This document shows positions 1-9,516 of a stretch of 64,000 nt of DNA, in pieces. A program made the translations under genes and the position numbers. The notes beneath the pieces were generated by a model. The model was given only the letters and a program-made list of their open reading frames with translations, had not been told where the DNA came from and made no database searches. How positions within the stretch are numbered: the first letter of the stretch is position 1; each line of letters begins with the position of its first letter. The stretch comes from Marinovum sp048263515 (GTDB lineage Bacteria; Pseudomonadota; Alphaproteobacteria; Rhodobacterales; Rhodobacteraceae), in the NCBI RefSeq assembly GCF_048263515.1, contig NZ_JBLXEC010000010.1, positions 82,455-146,454 on the forward strand, given 5' to 3'.

Positions 1-1
1 C

Positions 2-1057
2 TATGACGACATTCAGATCGTCGCGGCGCATGACATCGACGCCGCACGGCTCACCGCCTTCTGCGCCCATTGGGACGTGCCGCCGCAGGCGCAGTTGCAG
101 GGCTTTCTCGAGGCGCTGCCTGAGGGCGCGATCGTGCTCAACCTCACCAACCCGGCGGCGCATTACGAGGTCAACCGCGCCTGTCTTGCCGCCGGCCTCC
201 ATGTCTGGTGCGAGAAACCGCTGGCGATGAGCCTGCCGGAGGCCGAAGCGCTGAAAACCATGGCCGACGACGCCGGTCTGATGCTGGCCTCCGCCCCCAG
301 CAGCGTGCTGGGCGAGGCGGCGCAGGTCTTTCTGCGCGAGATCCGGCGCGGCACCGCCGGGCCTGTGCGGCTGGTCTATGCCGAGCTTGACGACGGATTT
401 GTCCCGCAGGCCCGCACCGAGACCTGGATCAGCGAAAGCGGCGCGCCCTGGCCCGCCGAGGACGAGTACCACACCGGCTGCACGCTGGAGCACGCGGGCT
501 ATTACCTCACCTGGCTGATGGCGGCCTTTGGGCCGGTGCGCCGGGTGGTGGCGGCCTCGGCCGAGGTCATCCCGGGCAAGCCCGGCGGCGCGCAGACCCC
601 GGATTTCGCCACGGCCACGCTGTTCTTCCACGAAGGCCAGGTTGCGCGGCTGACCTGTTCGATCGTCGCCCCGCACGATCACCGCATCCGCGCGATAGGT
701 GACCAGGGCGTGCTGGCGGTCAACCAGGCCTGGAACAACGCCGCCCCGGTGCGCTTTCATCAGCGGATCAACCTGCGACGGCGGCTGCTGGAGCTGCCCA
801 TCGGCCGGCGTTGCAAGCCGGGCGGGGTCACCCATCCCAAGGTCTCTCGCAAGGGCGCGGCGGCGATGAATTTTGCCCTCGGCCCGGTCGAGATGCTCGA
901 CGCCCTGGCCGAAGGACGGCCCTGCCGGCTCGACAATGCCTTTGCCCTGCACCTGACCGAGGTGACCCTGGCGATCCAGAACGCCGGTGACGACACCGGG
1001 CCGCAGGACATGGTGACCAGCTGCGACAGACCGGAGCCGATGCCATGGGCAAGCTGA
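2..1057 (+). CDS. Gfo/Idh/MocA-family oxidoreductase (5' end outside window)
   Basis: The reading frame is open from the first bases of the window, so the N-terminus, including the dinucleotide-binding GxGxxG motif, lies upstream. The visible part carries the family hallmark EKPLAMS, which follows a Rossmann strand reading LNLTNPAAHYEVNRACLAAG, and then a C-terminal substrate domain. The family uses NAD(P) to oxidise or reduce sugars and cyclitols, and the enzyme would act in the cytoplasm. Its last codons overlap the next gene, an epimerase, by 13 bp, so the two are probably translationally coupled and act on the same sugar or nucleotide sugar. The substrate cannot be read from the sequence. 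The same two enzyme types recur as one fused protein at 4201-6303. Confidence 0.85.
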   Translation, partial: YDDIQIVAAHDIDAARLTAFCAHWDVPPQAQLQGFLEALPEGAIVLNLTNPAAHYEVNRACLAAGLHVWCEKPLAMSLPEAEALKTMADDAGLMLASAPSSVLGEAAQVFLREIRRGTAGPVRLVYAELDDGFVPQARTETWISESGAPWPAEDEYHTGCTLEHAGYYLTWLMAAFGPVRRVVAASAEVIPGKPGGAQTPDFATATLFFHEGQVARLTCSIVAPHDHRIRAIGDQGVLAVNQAWNNAAPVRFHQRINLRRRLLELPIGRRCKPGGVTHPKVSRKGAAAMNFALGPVEMLDALAEGRPCRLDNAFALHLTEVTLAIQNAGDDTGPQDMVTSCDRPEPMPWAS

Positions 1058-2001
1058 CCCTGCTGATCACCGGCGCGGCGGGCTATGTCGGTCGTCACAC
1101 CGTCGCCGCCGCGCGGATGCACGGCCATGCGGTGATCGCCGTGATGCGCGACTCGTCGGACCTGCCGGAGGGCTGGATCGAGGACCCGGGTATCACCGTG
1201 ATCGCCGGCGATCTGACGCACTGTCCCGCCCTGCCAGAGGCCTGCGCCCGCGCCGACGTGGTGCTGCACCTCGCCGCCTCGCTCTCTGGCGAGGCCGAGC
1301 GGCAGGCGCGCGACACGCTGCAGGCCACCGAGGCGCTGCTGGCCGCCCTGCCGGAGGGCGCGAAGCTGGTGCACCTGAGCTCGATGGCGGTCTATGACAT
1401 GACCCGCGCCGACACCGGCGAGATGATCAGCGAGAGCTTCCCGCTGCTTGCCCCCGACTCCCCCGCCGATGCCTATGCCACCGCCAAGGCCGCGCAGGAG
1501 CGCATGGTGACCGAGGCCGCCAAGGCGCGCGATCTCAGGCTCATCACCCTGCGCGCCGGGGCGATCTTTGGGCCGGACCGGCTCTGGAATGCGCATCTGG
1601 GCATTGCGGTGGGGCCGGTGCTCTTGCGGTTGGCGGGGCTGGGGCAGATCCCGCTCTGCCATGTCTCGACCTGCACCGCGGCGCTGATCCATGCCGCCGA
1701 ACGCCGCGCCACCGGGCCGATCAACCTGCTCGACGAAGACCTGCCGACCCGGCAGCGCTACCTCGCCAACCTGGAGGGCAAGCCGCCCGTGGTGCTGCCG
1801 CTCAACTGGCGTTGGCTGATGCCGCTGGCGCGCTGTGCCGCCGCGATCGTGCCGCGCGACAGGCTGCCGGGGCTGATGCGCCCCGAGGTGCTGCGCGCCC
1901 GCTTTCTGCCGGTGAGCTATGACAACAGCCGCATGCGCGAGGCGCTGGGGCTGCGACAGGCGCAGAGCTTCGAGGCGCTTATGCACGAGGCGCAATCATG
2001 A
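1045..2001 (+). CDS. NAD-dependent epimerase/dehydratase (extended SDR)
   Basis: This is a 318-residue extended short-chain dehydrogenase. It opens with the Rossmann glycine motif GAAGYVG (about residues 10-16). It has the catalytic YxxxK pair as YATAK near residue 147, preceded by the strand SSMAVYD, which supplies the Ser. Members of this family epimerise, dehydrate or reduce nucleotide-linked sugars in the cytoplasm. The gene overlaps the preceding Gfo/Idh gene by 13 bp and the following glycosyltransferase by 4 bp (ATGA), so it is an internal operon gene that probably prepares a sugar for the surface polysaccharide. The exact reaction is unknown. Confidence 0.85.
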   Translation: MGKLTLLITGAAGYVGRHTVAAARMHGHAVIAVMRDSSDLPEGWIEDPGITVIAGDLTHCPALPEACARADVVLHLAASLSGEAERQARDTLQATEALLAALPEGAKLVHLSSMAVYDMTRADTGEMISESFPLLAPDSPADAYATAKAAQERMVTEAAKARDLRLITLRAGAIFGPDRLWNAHLGIAVGPVLLRLAGLGQIPLCHVSTCTAALIHAAERRATGPINLLDEDLPTRQRYLANLEGKPPVVLPLNWRWLMPLARCAAAIVPRDRLPGLMRPEVLRARFLPVSYDNSRMREALGLRQAQSFEALMHEAQS

Positions 2002-3233
2002 CCGGACCCCTGCTCTACCTGACCGGCGAATACCCCCGCGCCACCGACACCTTCATCCAGCGCGAGGTGGCGGCGCTGCGGGCGCAGGGCCTCGTCGTCA
2101 TGACCGCCTCGATCCGCCGCACCGGGCCGGAGCATCTGGTGGGCGAGGAACAGATCACCGAGGCGGCGCAGACCTTTCACGTGCTCGAAGCGGCGAAGAA
2201 CCCGCTGCACCTGGCCTGCGCCAAGCTGCGGCTGCTGCGCCATCCCCGCCGCTTCTTTCGCGCCTTTGCCCTCGCCTGGCGGACCGCGCCGGGGGGCTTC
2301 CGCAACTGGCTCTGGCAGATGTTCTACTTTGCCGAGGCGATCATGCTGGCCGATCACATGCAGCGCCACGGCGTGCGGCACCTGCACAACCATATCGCCA
2401 AGGCGAGCTGTACCGTGGCGATGCTGGCCTCGGAACTCAGCGGCATTCCCTACAGCTTTACCCTGCACGGGCCGGACATCTTCTTTGCGCCGGAACACTG
2501 GCGGCTGGATCAAAAGATCGCCCGGGCGCGGTTCGTGGCCTGCATCTCGGAATTCTGCCGGGCGCAGGCGATGATCTTTTCCGAGCGTGCGCTCTGGGAC
2601 AAGCTGCATATCGTCCACTGCGGCATCGACCCGGCGCGCTATGACCCCGCCCCGCGGCAAGGCCCGCCGCACCTGACATTCGTCGGCCGGTTGGCGGCGG
2701 TGAAAGGCATTCCGGTGCTGCTCGAAGCGCTGAGCTTCCTGCGCACCGAGTTCCCCGAGCTGCGCGTCACCCTGATCGGCGACGGGCCGGAACGCGCGCG
2801 GCTGGAGCAGGACGCGGCCGATCTGGGCCTGAGCGACATCGTGGAGTTTGCCGGCTATCGCAGCCAGTCCGAGGTGGCCGAGGCGCTGAAGGACACCGAC
2901 GCGCTGGTGCTGCCGAGCTTTGCCGAGGGCGTGCCGGTGGTGCTGATGGAGGCGATGGCGGCAGGCAGGCCGGTGATCACCACCTCCGTGGCCGGCGTGC
3001 CCGAGCTGGTCGAGGACGGCAAGAGTGGCTGTCTGGTGCCGCCCGGTGACGCGCTGAAACTGGCCGAGGCGATCCGCGGCGTGCTGTCCGACCCCGAGCG
3101 GCGGGCCACCATGGGCAGAGCAGGACGCGCCAAGGTGGTCGAGGAGTTCGACATCGGCAAGGAAGCGGTCTGGCTCGGCCGGCTGTTCGAGATCTACGCC
3201 GAGGGCGCGACACATCCGGGCAAGCGCCCATGA
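1998..3233 (+). CDS. Glycosyltransferase family 4
   Basis: This 411-residue protein has the GT-B two-Rossmann layout. The N-terminal acceptor domain begins LLYLTGEYPRATDTFIQREV. The C-terminal donor domain begins near residue 222 (LTFVGRLAAVKG) and contains the GT4 signature region PSFAEGVPVVLMEAMAAGRP, with the E-x7-E nucleotide-sugar site, near residues 305-325. It would add a sugar, with retention of configuration, to a lipid-linked intermediate on the cytoplasmic face of the membrane. It resembles the WcaL/AmsK type found in exopolysaccharide clusters. It overlaps both neighbours by 4 bp (ATGA). Donor and acceptor are not predictable. Confidence 0.88.
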   Translation: MTGPLLYLTGEYPRATDTFIQREVAALRAQGLVVMTASIRRTGPEHLVGEEQITEAAQTFHVLEAAKNPLHLACAKLRLLRHPRRFFRAFALAWRTAPGGFRNWLWQMFYFAEAIMLADHMQRHGVRHLHNHIAKASCTVAMLASELSGIPYSFTLHGPDIFFAPEHWRLDQKIARARFVACISEFCRAQAMIFSERALWDKLHIVHCGIDPARYDPAPRQGPPHLTFVGRLAAVKGIPVLLEALSFLRTEFPELRVTLIGDGPERARLEQDAADLGLSDIVEFAGYRSQSEVAEALKDTDALVLPSFAEGVPVVLMEAMAAGRPVITTSVAGVPELVEDGKSGCLVPPGDALKLAEAIRGVLSDPERRATMGRAGRAKVVEEFDIGKEAVWLGRLFEIYAEGATHPGKRP

Positions 3234-4204
3234 GCGATGTCGACCTGATCCTGATCGGCCGCAATGAAGGCGCGCGGCTGGAGCGCTGCCTCGCCTCGGC
3301 CCGCGGCCAGGCGCGGCGCATGGTCTATGTCGACAGTGGCTCGAGCGATGGTAGTGTTGCCGCGGCCGAGGCGGCGGGGGCCGAGGTGGTGCATCTCGAC
3401 CTGTCGCGGCCCTTCACCGCCGCGCGGGCGCGGCACGCCGGGTTCGAGCATCTCGAGGCCACCGGCGGCGCGGGCGAGATCCTGCAATTCATCGACGGCG
3501 ATTGCGCCATCGCCCCGGGTTGGATCGAGACCGCCCGCGCGGCCCTGCTGGCCGAGCCGAAGCGTGGCCTTGTCACCGGCTGGCGGCGCGAGATCGCGCC
3601 CGAAGCCTCGGTCTACAACGCCCTCGCGCAGGTGGAATGGCACCGTCCGGCGGGCGAAATCGCCGCCTGTGGCGGTGACATGATGGTGCGCCGGGCGGCT
3701 TACGTCGAGGCCGGCGGCTTTGACGCGCAGGTGATCGCCGCCGAGGATGACGAGCTTTGCTGCCGGCTGCGCAAGGCCGGCTGGCAGCTCTATCGCATCC
3801 CCGAGGAGATGACCCGCCACGACGCCGCGATGATGCACTTCGGCGCCTGGTGGCAACGGGCGGTGCGCACCGGGCATGGCTTTGCCCAGGTCGGCCATCT
3901 GCATCCCGAGTATTTCAAACGCGAGCGCCTGCGCACATGGGCCTGGGGCCTCTTCGCGCCCCTGCTGGCGCTCTTCGGCCTGATCGCCGCGCCCTGGCTG
4001 ACGGCGCTGGTGCTGCTGGCTTACATGGTGTCCTGGCTGCGATCCGCCCGGGGGCTGATGCGCCACGAAGGCCTGCCGCGCGGACAGGCGCTGCATCACG
4101 CGGTCTTTCTGACGCTGTCGAAGTTTCCCAACCTGATCGGCATGGTCCGGTTTCATCTGCGCAGGTGGATGGGCCGGGACATGCGGATCATCGAGTACAA
4201 GTGA
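3230..4204 (+). CDS. Glycosyltransferase family 2
   Basis: This 324-residue GT-A protein starts with VDLILIGRNEGARLERCL, the family 2 nucleotide-binding strand. It contains VYVDSGSSDGS, the metal-binding D-x-D region as FIDGDC (about residues 87-92), and the acceptor-side motif EDDELCCRL, which corresponds to the catalytic ED. Two hydrophobic segments near residues 240-275 probably tether the C-terminus to the membrane. It would extend the repeat unit of the surface glycan by inverting transfer. It overlaps the GT4 gene by 4 bp at its start, and its stop codon overlaps a possible GTG start of the next gene. Confidence 0.88.
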   Translation: MSDVDLILIGRNEGARLERCLASARGQARRMVYVDSGSSDGSVAAAEAAGAEVVHLDLSRPFTAARARHAGFEHLEATGGAGEILQFIDGDCAIAPGWIETARAALLAEPKRGLVTGWRREIAPEASVYNALAQVEWHRPAGEIAACGGDMMVRRAAYVEAGGFDAQVIAAEDDELCCRLRKAGWQLYRIPEEMTRHDAAMMHFGAWWQRAVRTGHGFAQVGHLHPEYFKRERLRTWAWGLFAPLLALFGLIAAPWLTALVLLAYMVSWLRSARGLMRHEGLPRGQALHHAVFLTLSKFPNLIGMVRFHLRRWMGRDMRIIEYK

Positions 4205-6303
4205 GTGAAATGGTTTTGAGAACTGGCATTATCGGCGCGGGCTATATCGCGGATTGGCATGCGGATGCGGTGAAACTGACCGGCGCGGCCCGGTTGACCG
4301 CGGTCTGCGATCTGTCGGCCGAGGCGGCGGGCGCGCTGGCCGCAGCGCATGGGGCGCAGGTCTTCACATCGGTCGAGGAGATGATCGCCGCTGATGTGGT
4401 CGACGCCGTGCACATCTGCACCCCGCCGCAACTGCACAAGGCGCTGGCGGTACAATGCCTGACCGCCGGGCTGCATTGCCTGGTGGAAAAGCCCGTCGCG
4501 CTGTCACTGGCCGAGATGGAGGCGATGGCCGAGGCCGCCAAGGCTTCCGGCAAGGTGCTGGCCTCGGGGCATAATTTCCTCGGCGTGCCGCGGTATGAGC
4601 GGCTGAAGGCGCTGGTGCGCGACGGTACACTGGGCAAGTTCGCCCAGGCCGAGATCAACTGGCATTTCCCGCTGCCGCCGCTGCGCTCGGGGCCTTACGG
4701 GCTCTGGCTGCTGCGCGAGCCGGGCAACCTGCTGAGGGAGCTGGGGCCGCATCTCTATGCCTTTGCCGTCGATCTCTTCGGCCCGGTCGAGGTGATCTTT
4801 CTCGACGTCTCCAAGCCCGTCGAACTGCCCGGCATGGGCGAGCGGCCGCAGGTCTGGCGGGTGCTGGCGCGGGCCGGCGGGGTGGAGCTGTCGTTCAATA
4901 TTTCGCTGGTCGAGATCATGGACGACCGGTCGCTGACGATCCGCGGCTCCTCGGCCATGGCGCGGCTGGACTACGCCAATGACACCCTGCAGATCAGCCG
5001 CGAGAACACCGCCGATATCGTCGCCAACCCCTTCCTGCGGCAGATGGGACAGGCCGGCGGCGCGCTGCGCGAAGGCGTGGTGAACGGCGCGCGGCAGCTG
5101 GTCTCGCTGAACCGCAAGCAGCCTTATGCGCTGTCGTTTCAAGGCGTGGTGCGGGCCTTCTACGACGCCGCCGCCCAAGGCAGACCGATTGACGCGCGTT
5201 TCGGCCCCGAGGCCGCACTGCAGGTGACCCAAGCGCTGGACGACACCCTCGCCCTGCTGCCGGAGCTGGCCGCGCCGAAGGTGCCCGCGAAGACCCGCGA
5301 TCCGCAGCCACGGGCGCTGGTGATCGGCGGCACCGGCTTCATCGGCCGGCATCTGACCCGGGCGCTGGTGGCGCGGGGCACCGATGTGCGGGTGCTGTCG
5401 CGCGGGCGCTCCGGGCCCTTTGCCGACCTGCCGGACCAGGTGGAGACCGTGGCCGTCTCGCTCAGCGACGCCGAGGGGCTGCGGGCGGCGATGGAGGGGA
5501 TCGAAGTGGTCTACAACCTCGCCCGATCGCTCGAGACCACGTGGGAAGCGGCGCTGGAGAACGACGTCGGCGTCGCGGTGCGCGTGGCCCACGCGGCGCA
5601 GGCCGCCGGTGTCAAACGGCTGGTCTATACCGGCACCATCGCGTCCTACGACATGTCGGATCCGGGCCAGACAATCACCGAAGCCACGGGCTTTGACGAG
5701 GACATGAGCGACCGCAATCTCTACGCCCGCTCCAAGGCGGAATGCGAACGCCGGCTGATGCAGATGCACCGCGACACCGGCCTGCCGGTGACCATCGCCC
5801 GGCCCGGCATCGTCGTCGGACCCGGCGGGCCGCTGCAGCACTGGGGCATCGGTCGCTGGCATGGCGCCGGCGCGGTGCGGATCTGGGGCAAGGGGCGCAA
5901 CATCCTGCCCTTCGTGCTGATCGAGGATGTCTGCGACGGGCTGATCGCCATGGGGGACCACCCCGATGCGGTGGGCGAAAGCTTTACCCTTGTCGGCGAG
6001 CCGATGATGTCGGCGCGCGATTATTTCGACGCCATCCATCAGGCCACCGGCGCGCGCATCGCGGTGAAGCCCGGCAATCTGCACCTGTTCTGGGCGGCGG
6101 ATGCGGTGAAATACCGGCTGAAACGCCATGTGCTGGGCCGCAAGGGCGCGCTGCGCGCCTCGCTTCGCGACTGGAAAAGCCGGGCGCATCTGTCGCCCTT
6201 CGACAATTCCAAACCCAAGCGGGTGCTGGGCTGGCAGCCCGAGACGGACCGCGCCGCCTTCATCGACAAGGCGATCACCCGCGCCAACCTCTTCGGTTTC
6301 TGA
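4201..6303 (+). CDS. Fused Gfo/Idh/MocA oxidoreductase - NAD-dependent epimerase
   Basis: One 700-residue frame joins two complete enzymes. The N-terminal half starts VLRTGIIGAGYIADWH (GxGxxA NAD site) and carries EKPVALS, as in Gfo/Idh/MocA proteins. After about residue 360, a second Rossmann fold starts at ALVIGGTGFIG, with YARSK as the SDR catalytic pair. The start is either GTG 4201, which overlaps the preceding stop by 4 bp, or ATG 4210 (697 residues); neither has a strong ribosome site. The frame is open further upstream, but only antisense to the GT2 gene's own reading, so a longer start is rejected. The pairing repeats the two separate genes at 2-2001 and suggests two successive steps on one sugar with a channelled intermediate. 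That role is inferred. Confidence 0.85.
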   Translation: MSEMVLRTGIIGAGYIADWHADAVKLTGAARLTAVCDLSAEAAGALAAAHGAQVFTSVEEMIAADVVDAVHICTPPQLHKALAVQCLTAGLHCLVEKPVALSLAEMEAMAEAAKASGKVLASGHNFLGVPRYERLKALVRDGTLGKFAQAEINWHFPLPPLRSGPYGLWLLREPGNLLRELGPHLYAFAVDLFGPVEVIFLDVSKPVELPGMGERPQVWRVLARAGGVELSFNISLVEIMDDRSLTIRGSSAMARLDYANDTLQISRENTADIVANPFLRQMGQAGGALREGVVNGARQLVSLNRKQPYALSFQGVVRAFYDAAAQGRPIDARFGPEAALQVTQALDDTLALLPELAAPKVPAKTRDPQPRALVIGGTGFIGRHLTRALVARGTDVRVLSRGRSGPFADLPDQVETVAVSLSDAEGLRAAMEGIEVVYNLARSLETTWEAALENDVGVAVRVAHAAQAAGVKRLVYTGTIASYDMSDPGQTITEATGFDEDMSDRNLYARSKAECERRLMQMHRDTGLPVTIARPGIVVGPGGPLQHWGIGRWHGAGAVRIWGKGRNILPFVLIEDVCDGLIAMGDHPDAVGESFTLVGEPMMSARDYFDAIHQATGARIAVKPGNLHLFWAADAVKYRLKRHVLGRKGALRASLRDWKSRAHLSPFDNSKPKRVLGWQPETDRAAFIDKAITRANLFGF

Positions 6304-6405
6304 CAAGTCGCAAGGAATAGGCTTATTTCTGCCCGATTTTCGGTGTTTGCTGCCGGAGAATAACAAGGCGGGACAAACCGGACCCCGTCGAGGCAAGAGT
6401 TGATC

Positions 6406-7965
6406 ATGGAAAAACGCTGGACAAGGAAGAAGCGCGCCCTGCGCGATGCCGGGGGGCCGGAGCCGAAACCGGCGCTGACCGGGCCGATCCGGCTGGCGGG
6501 GGAGGAGTCTGCCGAGTCGGGCGAAGCTGTGCAGGACCGTCGGAACGGCGAGCGGCATGAGACTGTGTCCGAGACTGCTGCGCCGTCTGACGTCGAAACA
6601 GAGGTCACAACGCCTGACGTCAGCGATGACGCTGCCGTGGTTTCGCCACGCCGCGTGGCCAGGGTGGTTGTGGCCGAGCCGACACCCGAGCCGCCCGAAG
6701 AGACCGAAGCGCCTGCCGTCGACCCGGAGCCGGTCTCGAAGGAGGCCGAACCCGAGCCCGAGCCGAAATCCAAATCCAAATCCAAATCCAAGAAATCACG
6801 CAAGATCAGGCTGAAGCGCCGGCCCTCCACTGGACAGCCCGGACCCGAAGCTGCCGAGGAGCCGGTCGTCGTGGCGGAGGCCGGGCCTGTTCCGATGCTT
6901 CAGCCGGAGGTCGCACCGGAGCCTGAGACAGTGAACGCTGAGACGCCAGAGCCGGAGGCGGCACAGGCGCCCGAGCCTGCACCCGCCCCGACGCCAGAGC
7001 CGGAGCCGAAAGCTGTCTCGGAACCCATGCCCGAGCCCGCACCTGCCCCGGCAGAGCCGGAACCCGCCTTGAAGGCCGTGCCTGAGCCAGCGCCCGTGCC
7101 AGCGCCTGAAACCGCCGCAGAGGCCACGCCGGAGCCTGAGCCCACCCCAGCGCTCGACACCGCGCCCCATACAGACACAGAGCCCGCCAATGCGCCCGCC
7201 CAATCCAACCTCGCCGTGCTGGCGCGCAAACCGGAGGGGTCCAGGGCCTGGGACAGCCTGCCGACCTTCCCGATCAACGCCCGCAGGCTCGAGCGCAACC
7301 GCATCATCACCGCCACCCGCGAGGACCCGGTGCATTCGGCCTTTGACGTGCTGCGCACCAAGCTCTTGCGGGCGCTGCGCGAGAATGGCTGGACGCGGGT
7401 CGCCGTCACCTCGCCCACCGAGGGCTGCGGCAAGACCTTCCTCGCCGCCAACCTCGCCATCTCGCTGTCACGGCAGAGCAATTGCCGCTCGATCCTGATG
7501 GACCTCGACATGCGCCATCCGGGCCTCGCCAGGGCGCTCGACATCAAGCAACCGCCTGATCTTCCGGCCTTTCTGCGCGGCAACCTGCCGATGCAGGACC
7601 TGTTGTGCCGTCCGGCGCAGAACGGCTTCAAGATCAGCGACCAGGTGGCTTTCGGCGTCAACGGCCAGCGCGAGCCCTATGCGGCCGAGCTGCTGCAGGA
7701 CCCCGACACCGCCGACGTGCTCAAGGCGATGGAGGCGGCGTTGGAGCCGGACGTGATCCTGTTTGACATGCCGCCGGCGCTGGTCAATGACGACGTTCTG
7801 GCGGCGCGGCCGCTGTTCGACGGCATCATCCTGGTGGTCGGCGGCGGCATCACCAAGCCGCAGCAGGTGCGCGACGTCGAACGGCGCCTCGGCACCGAGA
7901 CGCCGCTTCTGGGCATCGTGCTGAACCGGGCCGAGGACGAGGCCGCGCAGATCTACGGATACTGA
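6406..7965 (+). CDS. BY-kinase/CpsD-like exopolysaccharide tyrosine autokinase with long Pro-Glu-rich N-terminus
   Basis: About 519 residues. The first 260 or so are basic at the very start and then run of Pro-Glu-Ala repeats, including a short KSKSKSKSK tract. The C-terminal domain is a P-loop bacterial tyrosine kinase: Walker A EGCGKTF with Lys343, Walker A' ILMDLDMRHPG and Walker B VILFDMPPAL. The tail has only a few Tyr (IYGY) instead of the usual Tyr-rich cluster. BY-kinases work with Wzz/GumC proteins to control chain length and export; the Wzz-like partner is the next gene, but convergent. Start ATG 6406 is preferred over the in-frame TTG 6400 because GAGG/AAGAG lies at a usual distance. 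The substrate and the function of the linker are unknown. Confidence 0.85.
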   Translation: MEKRWTRKKRALRDAGGPEPKPALTGPIRLAGEESAESGEAVQDRRNGERHETVSETAAPSDVETEVTTPDVSDDAAVVSPRRVARVVVAEPTPEPPEETEAPAVDPEPVSKEAEPEPEPKSKSKSKSKKSRKIRLKRRPSTGQPGPEAAEEPVVVAEAGPVPMLQPEVAPEPETVNAETPEPEAAQAPEPAPAPTPEPEPKAVSEPMPEPAPAPAEPEPALKAVPEPAPVPAPETAAEATPEPEPTPALDTAPHTDTEPANAPAQSNLAVLARKPEGSRAWDSLPTFPINARRLERNRIITATREDPVHSAFDVLRTKLLRALRENGWTRVAVTSPTEGCGKTFLAANLAISLSRQSNCRSILMDLDMRHPGLARALDIKQPPDLPAFLRGNLPMQDLLCRPAQNGFKISDQVAFGVNGQREPYAAELLQDPDTADVLKAMEAALEPDVILFDMPPALVNDDVLAARPLFDGIILVVGGGITKPQQVRDVERRLGTETPLLGIVLNRAEDEAAQIYGY

Positions 7966-8054
7966 CGAACAGCCTGACGTGGGCGCGAGGCGCGGCCGCG
8001 CGGCGCACGCCTGCACATCCCCAATCCTCAAGCCGTCCCGTGCGGGCCGGGGTG

Positions 8055-9362
8055 TCAGAGCCGGGCTTGCTGGCGATCGCCCGTGTCAAAAGGGTTGATG
8101 TTGGGCCACCTGTCGGTGATCACCCGCAGCGCCGCCGGGATCAGCGCCAGCATCCCGAGAACCCAGCCCAGGATCATCAGGTTGCGGAAGCGCCGTTCGC
8201 GCTTCGTCTGCACCACCGGGATCGCCACCACGGTCTGGATGCCCAGCGCACGCTCCAGCTGGGCCGACGTGCGGATCGCGGGGTTCATGACCTCGAGGAT
8301 CAGCGCGAGGCCGACGCCAAAGACAACACTGGCCACGCCGCCCATGATCGCCGTCTTCTTGCGGCTGCGCGACACCGGGTATTCCGGCACCAGCGCGGTC
8401 TCCAGCACTTCGAAGCGCTCGGTCTGCTTCTGTTCCTGCAGCGTGCGCTCGGTCTGGGCCTTGACCTTGCTGCTGGTGATCTGCGCCAGCTGGTCGCGCA
8501 GCTGGGTCAGGTCGCGGGTCAGGGTGTTCAGCTCCTGCTCGACCTGCGGGCCATTGGCCAACGCGGCCTCGACCACGGCAATACGTTCCTGCACCAGCCG
8601 GCGCTGTTCGGCAAGCTGGGCGAGCTGCGCCTCGAGCACGCCTTCGCGGGCGCGGCGACCATTGGTCTGCAGCTGAATGATGTCGCGCTCGATATCGAGC
8701 TCGGTCTGGCGCAGGGTGTCGAGACGGCTGCGCTGGCCGGTCACCACCGAGGGCAGGCTGTCGGCATTCTCCTGCTTGAAGCGAGAGAGGCGCTCTTCCA
8801 GTTCGACGATTGCGGTGGTCAGCCGCTGCTCTTCGCCGCTGAAGAAGGCCAGCGCCTGATCGACCTGGTTGCGCTGGGTCGAGCGGCCCTGGTCGACGAT
8901 GCGGGCCAGCAGTTCATTGGCGACATCCGCTGCCTGCTGCGGATCGGACATGGTGACGCGGATGGTCAGCCCGGTCGGGCTGCCGTTGGTCAGCCAGGGC
9001 TGGGTGCTGTCCATCACCGGGATGATCGAGGTCGCCTCGCGGAACAGCGCCACCTTGTAGCCCAGGGATTCATCTTCGTCGGCATAGAGGCCGAAATCCT
9101 CGATGATCTCGATCACGTTGTCGCGGGCCATCATCCGCTGTTCGATCAGCGTCAGGCGGTGGGCGGCATCGGTGCGGCCGGTGCGGGCGTCGATGATGGT
9201 GGCGTCCTCGATCTGGGCGACGGCAATCGCCTCGTAGACCTTGGGCTGTTTCAGCGCGAAATGGATCGACAGGGCACAGCCGATCAGCGTGATCAGCATG
9301 ATCAGGGGCAGCCGCCGGCGCAGCACGTTCTTCAGATCGGAAAACGATCCCAACTGGTTCAT
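8055..9362 (-). CDS. Wzz/GumC-family polysaccharide chain-length determinant
   Basis: A 435-residue inner-membrane protein. A first membrane helix (LPLIMLITLIGCALSIHFAL, about residues 15-34) is followed by a long periplasmic, Glu/Gln-rich coiled-coil region (about residues 130-340). A second helix lies near residues 350-370 (IMGGVASVVFGVGLALI), with another hydrophobic stretch near the C-terminus. No kinase domain is fused; that role is filled by the BY-kinase at 6406-7965. Start ATG 9362 is chosen because GGAG sits 7 nt upstream; a longer in-frame start at 9449 adds 29 non-conserved-looking residues. The protein is expected to set polymer length and bridge to the outer-membrane exporter, which is not in the window. 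Confidence 0.85.
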   Translation of the reverse strand: MNQLGSFSDLKNVLRRRLPLIMLITLIGCALSIHFALKQPKVYEAIAVAQIEDATIIDARTGRTDAAHRLTLIEQRMMARDNVIEIIEDFGLYADEDESLGYKVALFREATSIIPVMDSTQPWLTNGSPTGLTIRVTMSDPQQAADVANELLARIVDQGRSTQRNQVDQALAFFSGEEQRLTTAIVELEERLSRFKQENADSLPSVVTGQRSRLDTLRQTELDIERDIIQLQTNGRRAREGVLEAQLAQLAEQRRLVQERIAVVEAALANGPQVEQELNTLTRDLTQLRDQLAQITSSKVKAQTERTLQEQKQTERFEVLETALVPEYPVSRSRKKTAIMGGVASVVFGVGLALILEVMNPAIRTSAQLERALGIQTVVAIPVVQTKRERRFRNLMILGWVLGMLALIPAALRVITDRWPNINPFDTGDRQQARL

Positions 9363-9516
9363 TTCAATGCTCCAACACGCGCCCCCGCGAGGGGACATTT
9401 CACCTTGGCCTTGGGGCTCAGACTGTCTTCTCGACAACTGGCAGACCAAGCGACTTGCCCCAGATGCAATCTAGGGGATTTGCCTAAATTTCGCCACCTT
9501 TTCGGCCCGGATTCCT

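Noticed and set aside
3757..4200. A longer N-terminus for the fused oxidoreductase-epimerase
   Set aside because: The added residues are an out-of-frame reading of the GT2 gene. The natural Rossmann start VLRTGIIGAG begins right after 4201-4210.
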